Positions 30,017 through 39,573 of a stretch of DNA of 64,000 bases are shown in pieces. This DNA comes from Agrobacterium vitis (GTDB taxonomy: Bacteria; Pseudomonadota; Alphaproteobacteria; Rhizobiales; Rhizobiaceae). Every line of letters starts with the position of its first letter. Positions within the stretch are counted from its first letter, which is position 1. A program made the position numbers and the translations under genes. The notes under the pieces were generated by a model. That model ran no database searches, was not told where the DNA came from, and saw only the letters and a program-made list of their open reading frames with translations. The stretch covers positions 191,001 through 255,000 of the forward strand of contig NZ_JACXXJ020000005.1 in assembly GCF_014926405.1 (NCBI RefSeq). The letters run 5' to 3'.

Positions 30017-33000
30017 ATGACGCAGATGATGCCATCCGAAGCAATCGTGGCGGCCGATGCGACGCAGGCGACAGCCGGTGCCGGTACGCTAAAGCGTTAT
30101 GGTCTTCCGCAAAAGCAGGGCCTCTACGATCCGCGCAACGAGCATGATGCCTGCGGCGTCGGCTTCATCGCCCATATGAAGGGTGAGAAGTCGCACCAGA
30201 TCGTCCGCGACGGCCTGTTCATTCTTGAAAACCTCACCCATCGCGGCGCGGTTGGCGCCGATCCGCTGATGGGCGACGGCGCTGGCATTCTGGTACAGAT
30301 CCCCGACCGGTTTTTCCGCGAGGAAATGGCTGCCCAGGGCGTCATTCTGCCCAAGGCTGGCGAATATGCCGTCGGACATTTCTTCTTCCCCGCCGATGAA
30401 GAGCAGATCGCCCATTTCAAGAAGGTGATCACCGATGTCTGTCTGACCGAGGGCCAGCACCTGCTTGGCTATCGCGATGTGCCGGTCGATAATTCCTCGC
30501 TGTCCAAGGCCCCTGACATTGCCGCAACTGAGCCGCGCCAGATTCAGGTGTTCATTGGTGCTGGCCGCGATGCCGCGACCCAGGACGCTTTCGAGCGCCG
30601 GTTGTTCTTGCTGCGCAAGGTGATTTCCAACCGGATTTATGACGAGTTTGGCGGCCAGGAAACCGGCTTCTATCCGGTGTCGCTGTCGTCTTCGACCATC
30701 GTCTACAAGGGCATGTTCCTCGCCTATCAGGTGGCTGCTTATTATAAGGATCTCGCCGATCCGCGCTTCGAATCGGCTGTGGCCCTGGTGCATCAGCGCT
30801 TTTCCACCAACACATTCCCGTCGTGGAAGCTGGCGCATCCTTACCGGATGGTCGCCCATAACGGCGAAATCAACACGCTGCGCGGCAATGTCAACTGGAT
30901 GGCGGCCCGCCAGGCGTCGGTCTCGTCGCCGCTGTTCGGGGACGATATTTCCAAGCTCTGGCCGATTTCCTATGAGGGCCAGTCGGACACGGCCTGTTTC
31001 GATAATGCGCTCGAATTCCTGATCCGTGGCGGCTATTCCATGGCGCATGCGGTGATGATGCTGATCCCGGAAGCCTGGGCTGGCAACCAGTTGATGAGCA
31101 AGGAGCGCAAGGCGTTTTACGAATACCATGCAGCCCTGATGGAGCCATGGGACGGCCCTGCCGCCGTGGCCTTCACCGATGGCCGCCAGATCGGCGCGAC
31201 GCTGGACCGCAACGGTCTGCGTCCAGCCCGCTATCTGGTCACCGATGACGACCGGATCATCATGGCGTCGGAGGCTGGCACGCTGCCGGTGCCGGAAGAG
31301 AAGATCGTCAAGAAGTGGCGCTTGCAGCCGGGCAAGATGCTGCTGATCGACATGGAAAAGGGCCGGATCGTTTCCGATGAGGAAGTGAAGTCGGATCTGG
31401 CTGGCAGCCTTCCCTACCGGGAATGGCTGGATCGTACCCAGTTGATCCTCGAGGATCTGAAGCCGGTTGAGCCACGGGCGCTGCGCCGCGATGTGTCGCT
31501 GCTCGACCGTCAGCAGGCCTTCGGCTACACGTTGGAAGATACCCGCATCCTGATGTCGCCAATGGCGACCACCGGTCAGGAAGCCATCGGCTCGATGGGC
31601 ACCGACACGCCGATTTCGGCGATGTCGTCGAAGTCGAAGCTGCTTTATACCTATTTCAAGCAGAATTTTGCCCAGGTCACCAACCCGCCGATCGATCCGA
31701 TCCGCGAGGAGCTGGTGATGAGCCTGGTGTCCTTCATCGGCCCGCGCCCCAACATTCTCGATCATGAGGGGGCGGCCCGCGCCAAGCGGCTGGAAGTGCG
31801 CCAGCCGATCCTGACCAATGGCGATCTCGAAAAGATCCGCTCCATCGGCCATACCGAGGACCGCTTCGACACCAAGACGCTCGACTTCACCTATGATGTG
31901 GAGCGTGGTGCCGAAGGCATGCCCGAAATGCTCGACCGGCTTTGCGAGCGCGCCGAAGCCGCAGTGCGCGGCGGCTATAACATTATCGTACTATCGGACC
32001 GGCAGATCGGCCCTGATCGTATCGCCATCCCCGCGCTGCTGGCCACGGCTGCCGTGCATCATCACCTGATCCGCAAGGGTCTGCGCACCTCGGTCGGCCT
32101 GGTGGTGGAAACTGGCGAACCGCGCGAAGTGCATCATTTCTGCTGTCTGGCGGGCTATGGCGCGGAAGCCATTAACCCCTATCTGGCCTTCGACACGCTG
32201 CTGGACATGCACAAGCATGGCGAATTCCCCAGGGAAGTCGATGCCAGCGAAGTGGTCTATCGCTATATCAAGGCGGTCGGTAAGGGCATTCTCAAGGTCA
32301 TGTCCAAGATGGGCATTTCCACTTACCAGTCTTATTGCGGCGCGCAGATTTTCGATGCCATCGGGTTGAATTCGCAGCTGATCGATCAGTATTTCTTCGG
32401 CACGGCCTCCAACATTGAAGGCATTGGCCTGGCCGAGATTGCCCAGGAAACCGTGGCTCGCCATCATTCCGCCTTCGGCAAGGACCCGATCCTGGCGACC
32501 TCGCTGGATATCGGCGGCGAATATGCCTACCGCCTGCGCGGTGAAAACCATGCCTGGAGCCCGGATTCGATTGCCTCGCTGCAACATGCCGTGCGTGGCA
32601 ATTCGCAGGAGCGCTACCGCGAATTCGCGGCCATGGTCAATGAAAGCGCCTTGCGGATGAACAGCATTCGCGGTCTGTTCAAGATCAAGAAGGCCGCCGA
32701 TCAGGGACGCCAGCCGATTTCGGTCGATGAGGTCGAGCCGGCCGTTGACATCGTCAAGCGCTTCTCCACGGGTGCCATGTCGTTCGGCTCGATCAGCCGT
32801 GAAGCGCACACGACGCTGGCCATCGCCATGAACCGCATCGGCGGCAAGTCGAACACGGGTGAGGGCGGCGAAGAGAGCGACCGCTACCTGCCGTTGTTAA
32901 ACGGTTCGCCCAACCCGGAACGGTCCGCCATCAAGCAGATCGCCTCTGGCCGGTTCGGCGTGACCACCGAATATCTCGTCAATGCCGATATGCTGCAAAT

Positions 33001-34738
33001 CAAGGTGGCGCAGGGTGCCAAGCCCGGCGAGGGCGGACAATTGCCCGGCCACAAGGTGGATGCGACGGTTGCCAAGACCCGGCATTCCACACCGGGCGTC
33101 GGCCTGATTTCGCCGCCGCCGCATCACGACATCTACTCCATCGAAGATCTGGCGCAGCTGATCTACGACCTGAAGAACGTCAACCCGGCAGCGGATGTTT
33201 CGGTCAAGCTGGTATCGGAAGTCGGCGTCGGCACGGTGGCCGCAGGCGTTGCCAAGGCCCGCGCCGACCATATCACCGTGTCCGGCTTTGATGGCGGCAC
33301 GGGTGCCTCGCCCTTGACCTCGCTGAAGCACGCCGGTTCGCCTTGGGAAATCGGCCTGGCCGAAACCCAGCAGACGCTGGTCATGAACGGTCTTCGCTCG
33401 CGCGTTGCTTTGCAGGTTGATGGTGGTCTGAAGACCGGTCGTGACGTCATTATTGGCGCATTGCTCGGCGCTGACGAATTCGGTTTTGCCACCGCACCGC
33501 TGATTGCCGCAGGCTGCATCATGATGCGCAAGTGCCATCTCAACACCTGCCCGGTCGGCGTCGCCACCCAGGACCCGGTTCTGCGCAAGCGCTTCAAGGG
33601 TACGGCGGAGCATGTCATCAACTACTTCTTCTTTGTCGCCGAAGAAGTGCGCGAAATCCTCGCCTCGCTGGGCTTTGCCAAGCTGGATGACATTATCGGC
33701 GCCTCGGAGCTTCTGGAAAAGAACGATATGCTGGCCCATTGGAAGGCCGAGGGTCTCGATTTCTCGAAGATCTTCCACAAGGTCGATGCGCCCAAGGAAG
33801 CCACCTACTGGACGGAGCGCCAGCATCATCCCATCGAAGATGTGCTGGACCGCCGGTTGATCGAAAAGTCGATGCCTGCGCTGGAAAGCAAACAGCCCGT
33901 GGTTTTCGAGGTCGATATCAAGAATGTGGACCGCTCAGCCGGTGCCATGCTGTCGGGTGAACTTGCCAAGCGCTGGGGCCATAAGGGCCTCAAGGACGAT
34001 ACTGTTCATGTGACGCTGAACGGCACGGCGGGCCAGTCCTTCGGGGCGTTTCTGTCGCGCGGCATCACCTTCGATCTGGTCGGTGACGGCAATGACTATG
34101 TCGGCAAGGGTCTGTCCGGTGGCCGGATCATCGTGCGCCCGCCGGAAAATTCAAGGATCGTCGCCGAACACTCGATCATCGTCGGCAATACCGTGCTTTA
34201 CGGCGCGATTGCCGGGGAATGCTATTTCCGCGGCGTGGCGGGCGAACGGTTCGCGGTGCGCAATTCCGGCGCGATTGCGGTTGTCGAAGGTGTCGGCGAT
34301 CACGGCTGCGAATACATGACGGGCGGCGTGGTGGTGGTGCTCGGTGAAACGGGCCGCAACTTCGCAGCCGGCATGTCCGGCGGTGTAGCTTACGTCCTTG
34401 ATGAACAGGGCGATTTCGCCAAGCGCTGCAACATGGCGATGGTGGAACTGGAACCGGTGCCGGAAGAAGATGACATGCTGGAAAAGCTGCATCACCATGG
34501 CGGCGACCTGATGCACAAGGGTCTGGTGGACGTGTCGGAAGACATGACCCGCCATGACGAGGAGCGGCTCTATCAACTGATCTCCAACCATCTGCATTAT
34601 ACCGGCTCGAACCGCGCCAAGCAGATCCTCGACAACTGGGCCGATTACCGTCCGAAATTCCGTAAGGTCATGCCGGTCGAATATCGCCGGGCGCTGGAGG
34701 AAATGGAACGGATGCGCATGGGCGTTGCCGCCGAATAG
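30017..34738 (+). CDS. gltB: Glutamate synthase (NADPH) large subunit
   Basis: 1573 aa. Transfers the amide of glutamine to 2-oxoglutarate, making glutamate together with GltD; central to ammonia assimilation. The class-II amidotransferase begins at Cys46 ([18 protein letters not shown]) after a ~45-residue propeptide that should be removed. The synthase barrel has [34 protein letters not shown] and [18 protein letters not shown]. The 3Fe-4S cluster Cys lie in [19 protein letters not shown]. The C-terminal beta-helix ([15 protein letters not shown]) is complete. Start ATG at 30017 has GGAGGG seven bases upstream. The partner gltD is downstream but separated by vapBC and a small ORF. Confidence 0.98.
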   Translation: MTQMMPSEAIVAADATQATAGAGTLKRYGLPQKQGLYDPRNEHDACGVGFIAHMKGEKSHQIVRDGLFILENLTHRGAVGADPLMGDGAGILVQIPDRFFREEMAAQGVILPKAGEYAVGHFFFPADEEQIAHFKKVITDVCLTEGQHLLGYRDVPVDNSSLSKAPDIAATEPRQIQVFIGAGRDAATQDAFERRLFLLRKVISNRIYDEFGGQETGFYPVSLSSSTIVYKGMFLAYQVAAYYKDLADPRFESAVALVHQRFSTNTFPSWKLAHPYRMVAHNGEINTLRGNVNWMAARQASVSSPLFGDDISKLWPISYEGQSDTACFDNALEFLIRGGYSMAHAVMMLIPEAWAGNQLMSKERKAFYEYHAALMEPWDGPAAVAFTDGRQIGATLDRNGLRPARYLVTDDDRIIMASEAGTLPVPEEKIVKKWRLQPGKMLLIDMEKGRIVSDEEVKSDLAGSLPYREWLDRTQLILEDLKPVEPRALRRDVSLLDRQQAFGYTLEDTRILMSPMATTGQEAIGSMGTDTPISAMSSKSKLLYTYFKQNFAQVTNPPIDPIREELVMSLVSFIGPRPNILDHEGAARAKRLEVRQPILTNGDLEKIRSIGHTEDRFDTKTLDFTYDVERGAEGMPEMLDRLCERAEAAVRGGYNIIVLSDRQIGPDRIAIPALLATAAVHHHLIRKGLRTSVGLVVETGEPREVHHFCCLAGYGAEAINPYLAFDTLLDMHKHGEFPREVDASEVVYRYIKAVGKGILKVMSKMGISTYQSYCGAQIFDAIGLNSQLIDQYFFGTASNIEGIGLAEIAQETVARHHSAFGKDPILATSLDIGGEYAYRLRGENHAWSPDSIASLQHAVRGNSQERYREFAAMVNESALRMNSIRGLFKIKKAADQGRQPISVDEVEPAVDIVKRFSTGAMSFGSISREAHTTLAIAMNRIGGKSNTGEGGEESDRYLPLLNGSPNPERSAIKQIASGRFGVTTEYLVNADMLQIKVAQGAKPGEGGQLPGHKVDATVAKTRHSTPGVGLISPPPHHDIYSIEDLAQLIYDLKNVNPAADVSVKLVSEVGVGTVAAGVAKARADHITVSGFDGGTGASPLTSLKHAGSPWEIGLAETQQTLVMNGLRSRVALQVDGGLKTGRDVIIGALLGADEFGFATAPLIAAGCIMMRKCHLNTCPVGVATQDPVLRKRFKGTAEHVINYFFFVAEEVREILASLGFAKLDDIIGASELLEKNDMLAHWKAEGLDFSKIFHKVDAPKEATYWTERQHHPIEDVLDRRLIEKSMPALESKQPVVFEVDIKNVDRSAGAMLSGELAKRWGHKGLKDDTVHVTLNGTAGQSFGAFLSRGITFDLVGDGNDYVGKGLSGGRIIVRPPENSRIVAEHSIIVGNTVLYGAIAGECYFRGVAGERFAVRNSGAIAVVEGVGDHGCEYMTGGVVVVLGETGRNFAAGMSGGVAYVLDEQGDFAKRCNMAMVELEPVPEEDDMLEKLHHHGGDLMHKGLVDVSEDMTRHDEERLYQLISNHLHYTGSNRAKQILDNWADYRPKFRKVMPVEYRRALEEMERMRMGVAAE

Positions 34739-34754
34739 TTTTATGTTTAGCAGT

Positions 34755-34783
34755 CTTGTGATATGACATTGTCATATCACAAG
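34755..34783. promoter_or_regulatory. Perfect palindromic operator of the vapBC pair
   Basis: CTTGTGATATGAC (34755-34767) and GTCATATCACAAG (34771-34783) are perfect 13-base arms around ATT, ending 12 bases before the vapB ATG. Type II antitoxins of this class commonly repress their own operon at such palindromes. The arm pair also lies 17 bases after the gltB stop, so it could fold as a hairpin in gltB mRNA. Confidence 0.75.
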
Positions 34784-34795
34784 ATGGAGGTGGCC

Positions 34796-35065
34796 ATGTT
34801 TCCGGTATCAAAGGAGCGTAAGGCAAAGATATTCATGAACGGGAGAAGCCGTGCTGTGCGGATACCAAGCGACTTCGATCTCTCCGGAGATGAAGTCGTT
34901 ATCCGACAGGAGGCGGATGGCGTAATCACCATTCAACCCGCTCGTCAGAAGCGATCACCAGGCGGGTTGATAGAGTGGCTTCGACAAGCGGAACCGCTCG
35001 GCCAAGACTTTCCTGAGATAGATGATCAGCCTCTTCAGGAGATTGATCTGGATCTTCCCGAATGA
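34796..35065 (+). CDS. vapB: VapB-type antitoxin with AbrB/SpoVT fold
   Basis: 89 aa. The N-terminal DNA-binding swapped-hairpin domain reads KERKAKIFMNGRSRAVRIP, followed by DEVVIRQEADGVITIQP. The acidic C-terminal tail (LGQDFPEIDDQPLQEIDLD) is what would wrap the toxin. The ATG at 34796 is chosen because GGAGG lies just upstream, immediately after the palindrome. Its stop overlaps the vapC start by four bases (ATGA). By family knowledge VapB neutralises VapC and, in complex, represses the operon. Confidence 0.9.
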   Translation: MFPVSKERKAKIFMNGRSRAVRIPSDFDLSGDEVVIRQEADGVITIQPARQKRSPGGLIEWLRQAEPLGQDFPEIDDQPLQEIDLDLPE

Positions 35066-35460
35066 GTTACCTGTTCGATACCAACGCGATTTCGGAATTC
35101 ATCCGAAATCCAGATGGCAAAACCGCGAAAAAGGTGGCTGCTCTCAAAGAGGGTGAATTGAGAACGAGCCTGATCGTGGCGGCCGAACTGAGATACGGGG
35201 TAGCCAAGAAGGGCTCAGAGCGTTTGGTCCGGCTCATCGAGACAGTTTTGTCCGAATTCGAGGTTATGCCTTGGGAGGCGCCGGCCGATGTTCACTATGC
35301 TGCGCTCAGGGACAGTCTGAGCCGCCGTGGGCAACCGATAGGCGATATGGATATGCTGATTGCGGCACACGCACTCGCCTTGGATGCTGTGCTTGTGACG
35401 GATAATGAAAGAGAATTTTCCCGAGTTCCGGGATTGAAGATCGAGAATTGGCTGCGATAG
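35062..35460 (+). CDS. vapC: VapC-type PIN-domain ribonuclease toxin
   Basis: 132 aa. The PIN-domain acidic residues are visible: Asp6 in YLFDTNAISEF, Glu42 in VAAELRYGV, Asp95/Asp97 in PIGDMDMLIAAHAL and Asp114 in LVTDNEREF. VapC toxins cleave tRNA (often initiator tRNA-fMet) or rRNA when the antitoxin is lost. The active site looks intact, so the toxin is probably functional. It is translationally coupled to vapB. The pair stands inside the gltB-gltD locus in the same orientation. Confidence 0.92.
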   Translation: MSYLFDTNAISEFIRNPDGKTAKKVAALKEGELRTSLIVAAELRYGVAKKGSERLVRLIETVLSEFEVMPWEAPADVHYAALRDSLSRRGQPIGDMDMLIAAHALALDAVLVTDNEREFSRVPGLKIENWLR

Positions 35461-35478
35461 CGGCGGAGAAGAAGCAGA

Positions 35479-35637
35479 ATGCGCAAGATGCACGTCTTTG
35501 TTTCCATCATGCTTGGCTTAGCGGTTCCGACCTTTGGCTATCTAGTCAACGGTTCGATTGGACTGGAGTTCATTGTGTTGGGGGCGATTATCGGCCTCGC
35601 CTACTGGTATTGGGGGCCTCTGGGCCTACCGTTTTGA
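35479..35637 (+). CDS. Small membrane protein between vapC and gltD
   Basis: 52-aa ORF starting MRKMHVFVSIMLGLAVP, with two hydrophobic stretches (about residues 5-20 and 28-44, LEFIVLGAIIGLAYWYW) joined by a short polar turn. GGAGAAGAAG precedes the ATG. It ends 11 bases before the gltD ATG, so it is probably co-translated with gltD. I recall small membrane ORFs between gltB and gltD in relatives, so it probably belongs to the original operon and vapBC came later. Function unknown. Confidence 0.65.
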   Translation: MRKMHVFVSIMLGLAVPTFGYLVNGSIGLEFIVLGAIIGLAYWYWGPLGLPF

Positions 35638-35648
35638 AAGGGTAAGAC

Positions 35649-37103
35649 ATGGGCAAGGTTACAGGTTTCATGGAAATCGACCGGCAGGTGGCGAAGTATC
35701 AGCCGGCCTCCGACCGCATCCGGCATTTCCGCGAATTCACCATTCCGATGTCGGAACCGGAAGTACAGAAGCAGGCGGCGCGCTGCATGGATTGCGGCAT
35801 TCCCTATTGCCACGGCCCGACCGGCTGTCCGGTGCATAACCAGATCCCCGACTGGAACGATCTAGTTTATAACGGCAAGTGGGAAGAGGCGATCCGCAAC
35901 CTGCATTCCACCAATAACTTCCCTGAATTCACCGGGCGCGTTTGCCCGGCGCCTTGCGAGGAAGCCTGCACGCTGAACCTGGAGGATGCGCCGGTCTCGA
36001 TCAAGACCGTTGAGCAGGCAATCGCCGACAAGGCCTATGAACTTGGCTTCATCGTGCCGCAACCGGCCACGATCCATACCGGCAAGAAGGTGGCGATCAT
36101 TGGGTCTGGCCCGTCAGGCATGGCGGCCGCCCAGCAGCTTGGTCGGGCCGGGCATGACGTGCATGTCTATGAGCGCGAAACCAAGCCGGGCGGTCTGCTG
36201 CGCTACGGCATTCCTGATTTCAAGATGGAGAAGAACTTCATCGACCGCCGCGTCGAGCAGATGAAGGGCGAAGGCGTCACCTTCCATTGCGGCGTCAATG
36301 TCGGTGTCGATGTAACGGTGGAAAAGCTGTTGGCCGATTACGATGCCGTCCTCTATTGCGGCGGCTCGGAAACCCCACGCGAAGCCGGCATTCCCGGCGT
36401 CGACCTGCACGGCGTCTATGATGCCATGCCCTATCTGGTCCAGCAGAACCGCCGGGTGGGCCGTGAAAACATCGACAGCGTTGGCTGGCCGTCCGAGCCG
36501 ATCATCGCCGGTGGCAAGCATGTCGTGGTGGTCGGGGGCGGTGATACCGCGTCTGACTGCGTCGGCACGGCTTTCCGCCAGGGCGCTGTGAAGGTTACCC
36601 AGCTCGACATCCGTCCGCGTCCGCCGCAGACGGAAGACAAGCTAGCCGTCTGGCCGTTCTGGGCCACCAAGATGCGCACCTCCTCCAGCCAGGCCGAAGG
36701 CGCTGTGCGCGAGTTCCAGGTGGGAACGCTCGGATTCGTTGGCGAAGATGGCATGCTGACCGGTGTCAAATGCTGCCAGGTGGATGACCGTCGCCAGCCG
36801 ATCGCTGGTTCGGAATTCATCATCAAGGCCGATCTCGCCTTCATCGCCATCGGCTTTTCCGGCCCCTTCACCGACAGCGTCGTCAAGGAGCTCGACGGCA
36901 AGCTGGACCTCAATACCGACCGGCGCGGCTCGACCAATGTTATCGCCAATGACAAGGACTACCGCACCTCCGTCGATAAATTCTGGGCAGCTGGCGACGT
37001 GCGCCGTGGCCAGTCACTGGTGGTCTGGGCGATCCGCGAAGGCCGCCAGGCAGCCCGCGCCATCGATGAAGCGCTGATGGGTGTCACAGTTCTTCCGCGC
37101 TGA
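35649..37103 (+). CDS. gltD: Glutamate synthase (NADPH) small subunit
   Basis: 484-aa flavoprotein passing electrons from NADPH via FAD and 4Fe-4S clusters to GltB. The N-terminal cluster Cys lie in [19 protein letters not shown] and [12 protein letters not shown]. The FAD-binding Rossmann motif is [15 protein letters not shown] and the NADPH one is [16 protein letters not shown]. The C-terminal FAD region reads [22 protein letters not shown] at 35649 has AAGGGTAAG upstream. Transcription from gltB would have to pass the vapBC insert. An intrinsic terminator follows. Confidence 0.97.
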   Translation: MGKVTGFMEIDRQVAKYQPASDRIRHFREFTIPMSEPEVQKQAARCMDCGIPYCHGPTGCPVHNQIPDWNDLVYNGKWEEAIRNLHSTNNFPEFTGRVCPAPCEEACTLNLEDAPVSIKTVEQAIADKAYELGFIVPQPATIHTGKKVAIIGSGPSGMAAAQQLGRAGHDVHVYERETKPGGLLRYGIPDFKMEKNFIDRRVEQMKGEGVTFHCGVNVGVDVTVEKLLADYDAVLYCGGSETPREAGIPGVDLHGVYDAMPYLVQQNRRVGRENIDSVGWPSEPIIAGGKHVVVVGGGDTASDCVGTAFRQGAVKVTQLDIRPRPPQTEDKLAVWPFWATKMRTSSSQAEGAVREFQVGTLGFVGEDGMLTGVKCCQVDDRRQPIAGSEFIIKADLAFIAIGFSGPFTDSVVKELDGKLDLNTDRRGSTNVIANDKDYRTSVDKFWAAGDVRRGQSLVVWAIREGRQAARAIDEALMGVTVLPR

Positions 37104-37126
37104 GTTTAGCCTGTTCGGATCTCTAT

Positions 37127-37151
37127 AAGGGGGCTTTCAGCCCCCTTTTTT
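37127..37151 (+). terminator. Intrinsic terminator of the glt locus
   Basis: GGGGGC (37129-37134) pairs with GCCCCC (37140-37145) around TTTCA, with flanking AA/TT pairs and a six-T run. It lies 24 bases after the gltD stop. Confidence 0.92.
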
Positions 37152-37458
37152 GTTGGCTATGGGGTCAGGCCACGCAAGGTCTATCGTCAAGTGATAGGGA
37201 TAGCGTGCAACTTAAGAGTTTTATTTTATTCAGAAATATCTATGTCTTTCCCTGCGTAAAATCCAATAATTGTCCTAGTAATATCAATGGGAAAACTCAT
37301 ATTTTGACCTCAGTTTTAGGTTTGTTTTCACATATTTACCTTTGATAAATTAATGCCTTTTAAATCATGGATACAACCTATTGTAGCCCTCATGACGAGA
37401 CGCTTTTCCTGTAGCAGCCTATCCAGATGTTTGGATTCCTGCCGACACGAGATCCCAA
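37152..37458. other. AT-rich intergenic region upstream of chemoreceptor gene
   Basis: No gene is supported in these 307 bases. The stretch from about 37210 to 37380 is clearly richer in A and T than the neighbouring genes and should carry the promoter of the downstream chemoreceptor gene. No unambiguous -35/-10 pair or palindrome was found. Confidence 0.5.
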
Positions 37459-39393
37459 ATGTCATTTCTCGACAATCTGAAAATTAAAACGAAGATTTTG
37501 TCTGTTGTGATTTCAATCTGTGCATTGGGCATTGGCGCTTCTGCCATTCTGTCGCAAGGCTTGAATGCGGTTGATAAGGAATATTCCGCTTTTATTGATC
37601 AGGACGCAGGCTCGCTTATGATGGTCGCGCGTTCAAGTCAGAGGCTGATGGCACTCGGCTATGACGCTTACCAAATCTTGGTTTATGACGATTCAAGTCC
37701 GGAAATTGTCAGGGCGAAAAAGGATTATGATGAGAGCGTTAAGCGCATTATCGACATGATCGATGAGGCAATCGCCCTTGATCCTGCGAAGGCCAACCGG
37801 CTCGCTGCAATTCGTACACGCTATGAGGCGATCATCACGATAACATCCAAAGTCATTGACCTGGATGCTAAAAAACAAGATACCGAAGCCCGCGCCGAAT
37901 TAAGGCAGGCAGATAAGCTGATAGCCGAGACAGTTGACGAGACACGCCGATGGGTGGTCGATGGTGCAAAAGAACTGTCCGATAAAAGTACGTTGATCTC
38001 GAATGAGACGCGCAATACAATTATTGCCACGCTTGGCGGCCTGTTTGTGGCGTTTATTCTCGCGATTTTTGCCGCTGTGTGGATCGTCTCTCAGGGCATT
38101 ACCCGGCCGATCGAACGGTTGCGGCTGCGCATGACGTCTCTTGCCAAGGGCGAAACGCGGGCGGAAATCGATGGCGCCGGACGCGGTGACGAACTTGGAC
38201 AGATGGCCGCCGCCGTTGCGGTGTTCCGAGACAATGCGCTGGACCGTGAGCGTCTTGAAGCCGAGGCCGAGGCCAGCCGTGGCTTGTCGGAAAAGGAACG
38301 CGCCGAGCGCGACGCGCAACGAGCCAAGGATGCCGCCGACACCAAATTTGCTGTGGATGCTCTGGCAGAGGGTCTGACACGCCTGGCTGATGGGGATGTC
38401 AGCTATCGTATTGCCGTGCCATTCGTGGCTGGCCTTGATGGGTTGCGGTCGAATTTCAACAGCTCTGTCCAGAAGTTGCAGCAGGCGCTGGTGACCGTCA
38501 GGCAGAATGCGCGTGGCATTGATGCAGGCGCTAATGAAATCCGCTCTGCCGCTGACGATCTTTCGCATCGGACGGAACAGCAGGCGGCTTCCGTGGAAGA
38601 AACGGCAGCGGCACTGGAGCAGATTACCACGACGGTCAAGGATTCGACCCGGCGCGCCGAAGAAGCTGGCATTCTGGTGTCCAAAACACGCGATGGTGCG
38701 GAACGCTCCGGCGATGTTGTGCGCAAGGCGGTTGCCGCCATGCAGGAGATCGAAAGATCCTCTGGCGAAATCAGCAATATCATTGGTGTTATCGATGAGA
38801 TCGCTTTTCAGACCAATCTTCTGGCGCTGAATGCTGGTGTTGAGGCCGCCCGCGCGGGGGAAGCTGGCAAGGGTTTTGCCGTTGTGGCGCAAGAGGTGCG
38901 CGAACTGGCGCAACGCTCCGCCAATGCGGCAAAGGACATCAAGGGCCTGATCGTCTCTTCAGGCCAGCAGGTGCAGGCCGGGGTGCAGCTGGTGGCTGAA
39001 ACCGGCTCTTCGCTCGAAACCATTGTCGGTGAGGTCCAGGAAATCAACCGGCATGTCACAGCGATTGTCGAGGCCGCCCGCGAGCAATCGGTCGGACTTC
39101 AGGAGATCAATACGGCAGTCAATACCATGGACCAGGGTACGCAGCAGAATGCTGCCATGGTGGAGCAGACAACGGCGGCAAGCCACAGCCTTGCCAAAGA
39201 GGCTGCAACGTTGAGCGACCTGCTGTCGCGCTTCAAGCTGGAAGATCATGGCAAGGTTGTTGCGTTCGAGCAGACGAATGACATTTCCGCGTCTCGTCCC
39301 GCACCGTCGCCTGCCCGGAAATTGACGGAAAAGCTCAGGGGCGCCTTTCATGGATCGGCTGCGGTAAAAGAGAAGGATTGGCAGGATTTTTGA
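37459..39393 (+). CDS. Methyl-accepting chemotaxis protein with C-terminal WQDF tail
   Basis: 644 aa. Membrane helices lie near residues 12-33 and 190-212, enclosing a mostly helical periplasmic ligand domain. HAMP follows (TRPIERLRLRMTSLAKG), with a second HAMP-like segment near 305-350 (LTRLADGDVSYRI). The signalling domain holds the hairpin tip EIAFQTNLLALNAGVEAARAG and VVAQEVRELAQRSA. The protein ends EKDWQDF, a C-terminal xWxxF pentapeptide like the CheR/CheB tether of enterobacterial receptors. Ligand unknown. ATG at 37459 has only a GAG-type ribosome site. No che genes are nearby. Confidence 0.93.
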   Translation: MSFLDNLKIKTKILSVVISICALGIGASAILSQGLNAVDKEYSAFIDQDAGSLMMVARSSQRLMALGYDAYQILVYDDSSPEIVRAKKDYDESVKRIIDMIDEAIALDPAKANRLAAIRTRYEAIITITSKVIDLDAKKQDTEARAELRQADKLIAETVDETRRWVVDGAKELSDKSTLISNETRNTIIATLGGLFVAFILAIFAAVWIVSQGITRPIERLRLRMTSLAKGETRAEIDGAGRGDELGQMAAAVAVFRDNALDRERLEAEAEASRGLSEKERAERDAQRAKDAADTKFAVDALAEGLTRLADGDVSYRIAVPFVAGLDGLRSNFNSSVQKLQQALVTVRQNARGIDAGANEIRSAADDLSHRTEQQAASVEETAAALEQITTTVKDSTRRAEEAGILVSKTRDGAERSGDVVRKAVAAMQEIERSSGEISNIIGVIDEIAFQTNLLALNAGVEAARAGEAGKGFAVVAQEVRELAQRSANAAKDIKGLIVSSGQQVQAGVQLVAETGSSLETIVGEVQEINRHVTAIVEAAREQSVGLQEINTAVNTMDQGTQQNAAMVEQTTAASHSLAKEAATLSDLLSRFKLEDHGKVVAFEQTNDISASRPAPSPARKLTEKLRGAFHGSAAVKEKDWQDF

Positions 39394-39400
39394 CGAGAAC

Positions 39401-39437
39401 CTTTCCCGGAAGACTGACGTCCCGTCTTCCGGGAAAG
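39401..39437. terminator. Stem-loop after the chemoreceptor gene
   Basis: Perfect 14-base arms CTTTCCCGGAAGAC (39401-39414) and GTCTTCCGGGAAAG (39424-39437), eight bases after the stop codon. No T-run follows on either strand, so it may stabilise the mRNA 3' end or terminate inefficiently. Confidence 0.55.
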
Positions 39438-39573
39438 AACCGCTGGGTGCCTGATCATATCTTTGATCGGCACTCTTCCTGATAGCCCTGTTGAAAACTG
39501 CTTCTGGTGGTCGGTGGCGGCTAAAATTTGCCTAGCGTTGTCAGATTCACTCTAAATTTGACAGACTCTCATA

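Noticed and set aside
29668..30147. 159-codon plus-strand open frame before gltB
   Set aside because: Overlaps the true gltB start, has an improbable Cys/Arg-rich composition and no ribosome site; treated as leader DNA.
30089..31852. 587-codon minus-strand open frame inside gltB
   Set aside because: Shadow of the high-GC gltB gene; the plus strand has all glutamate synthase motifs.
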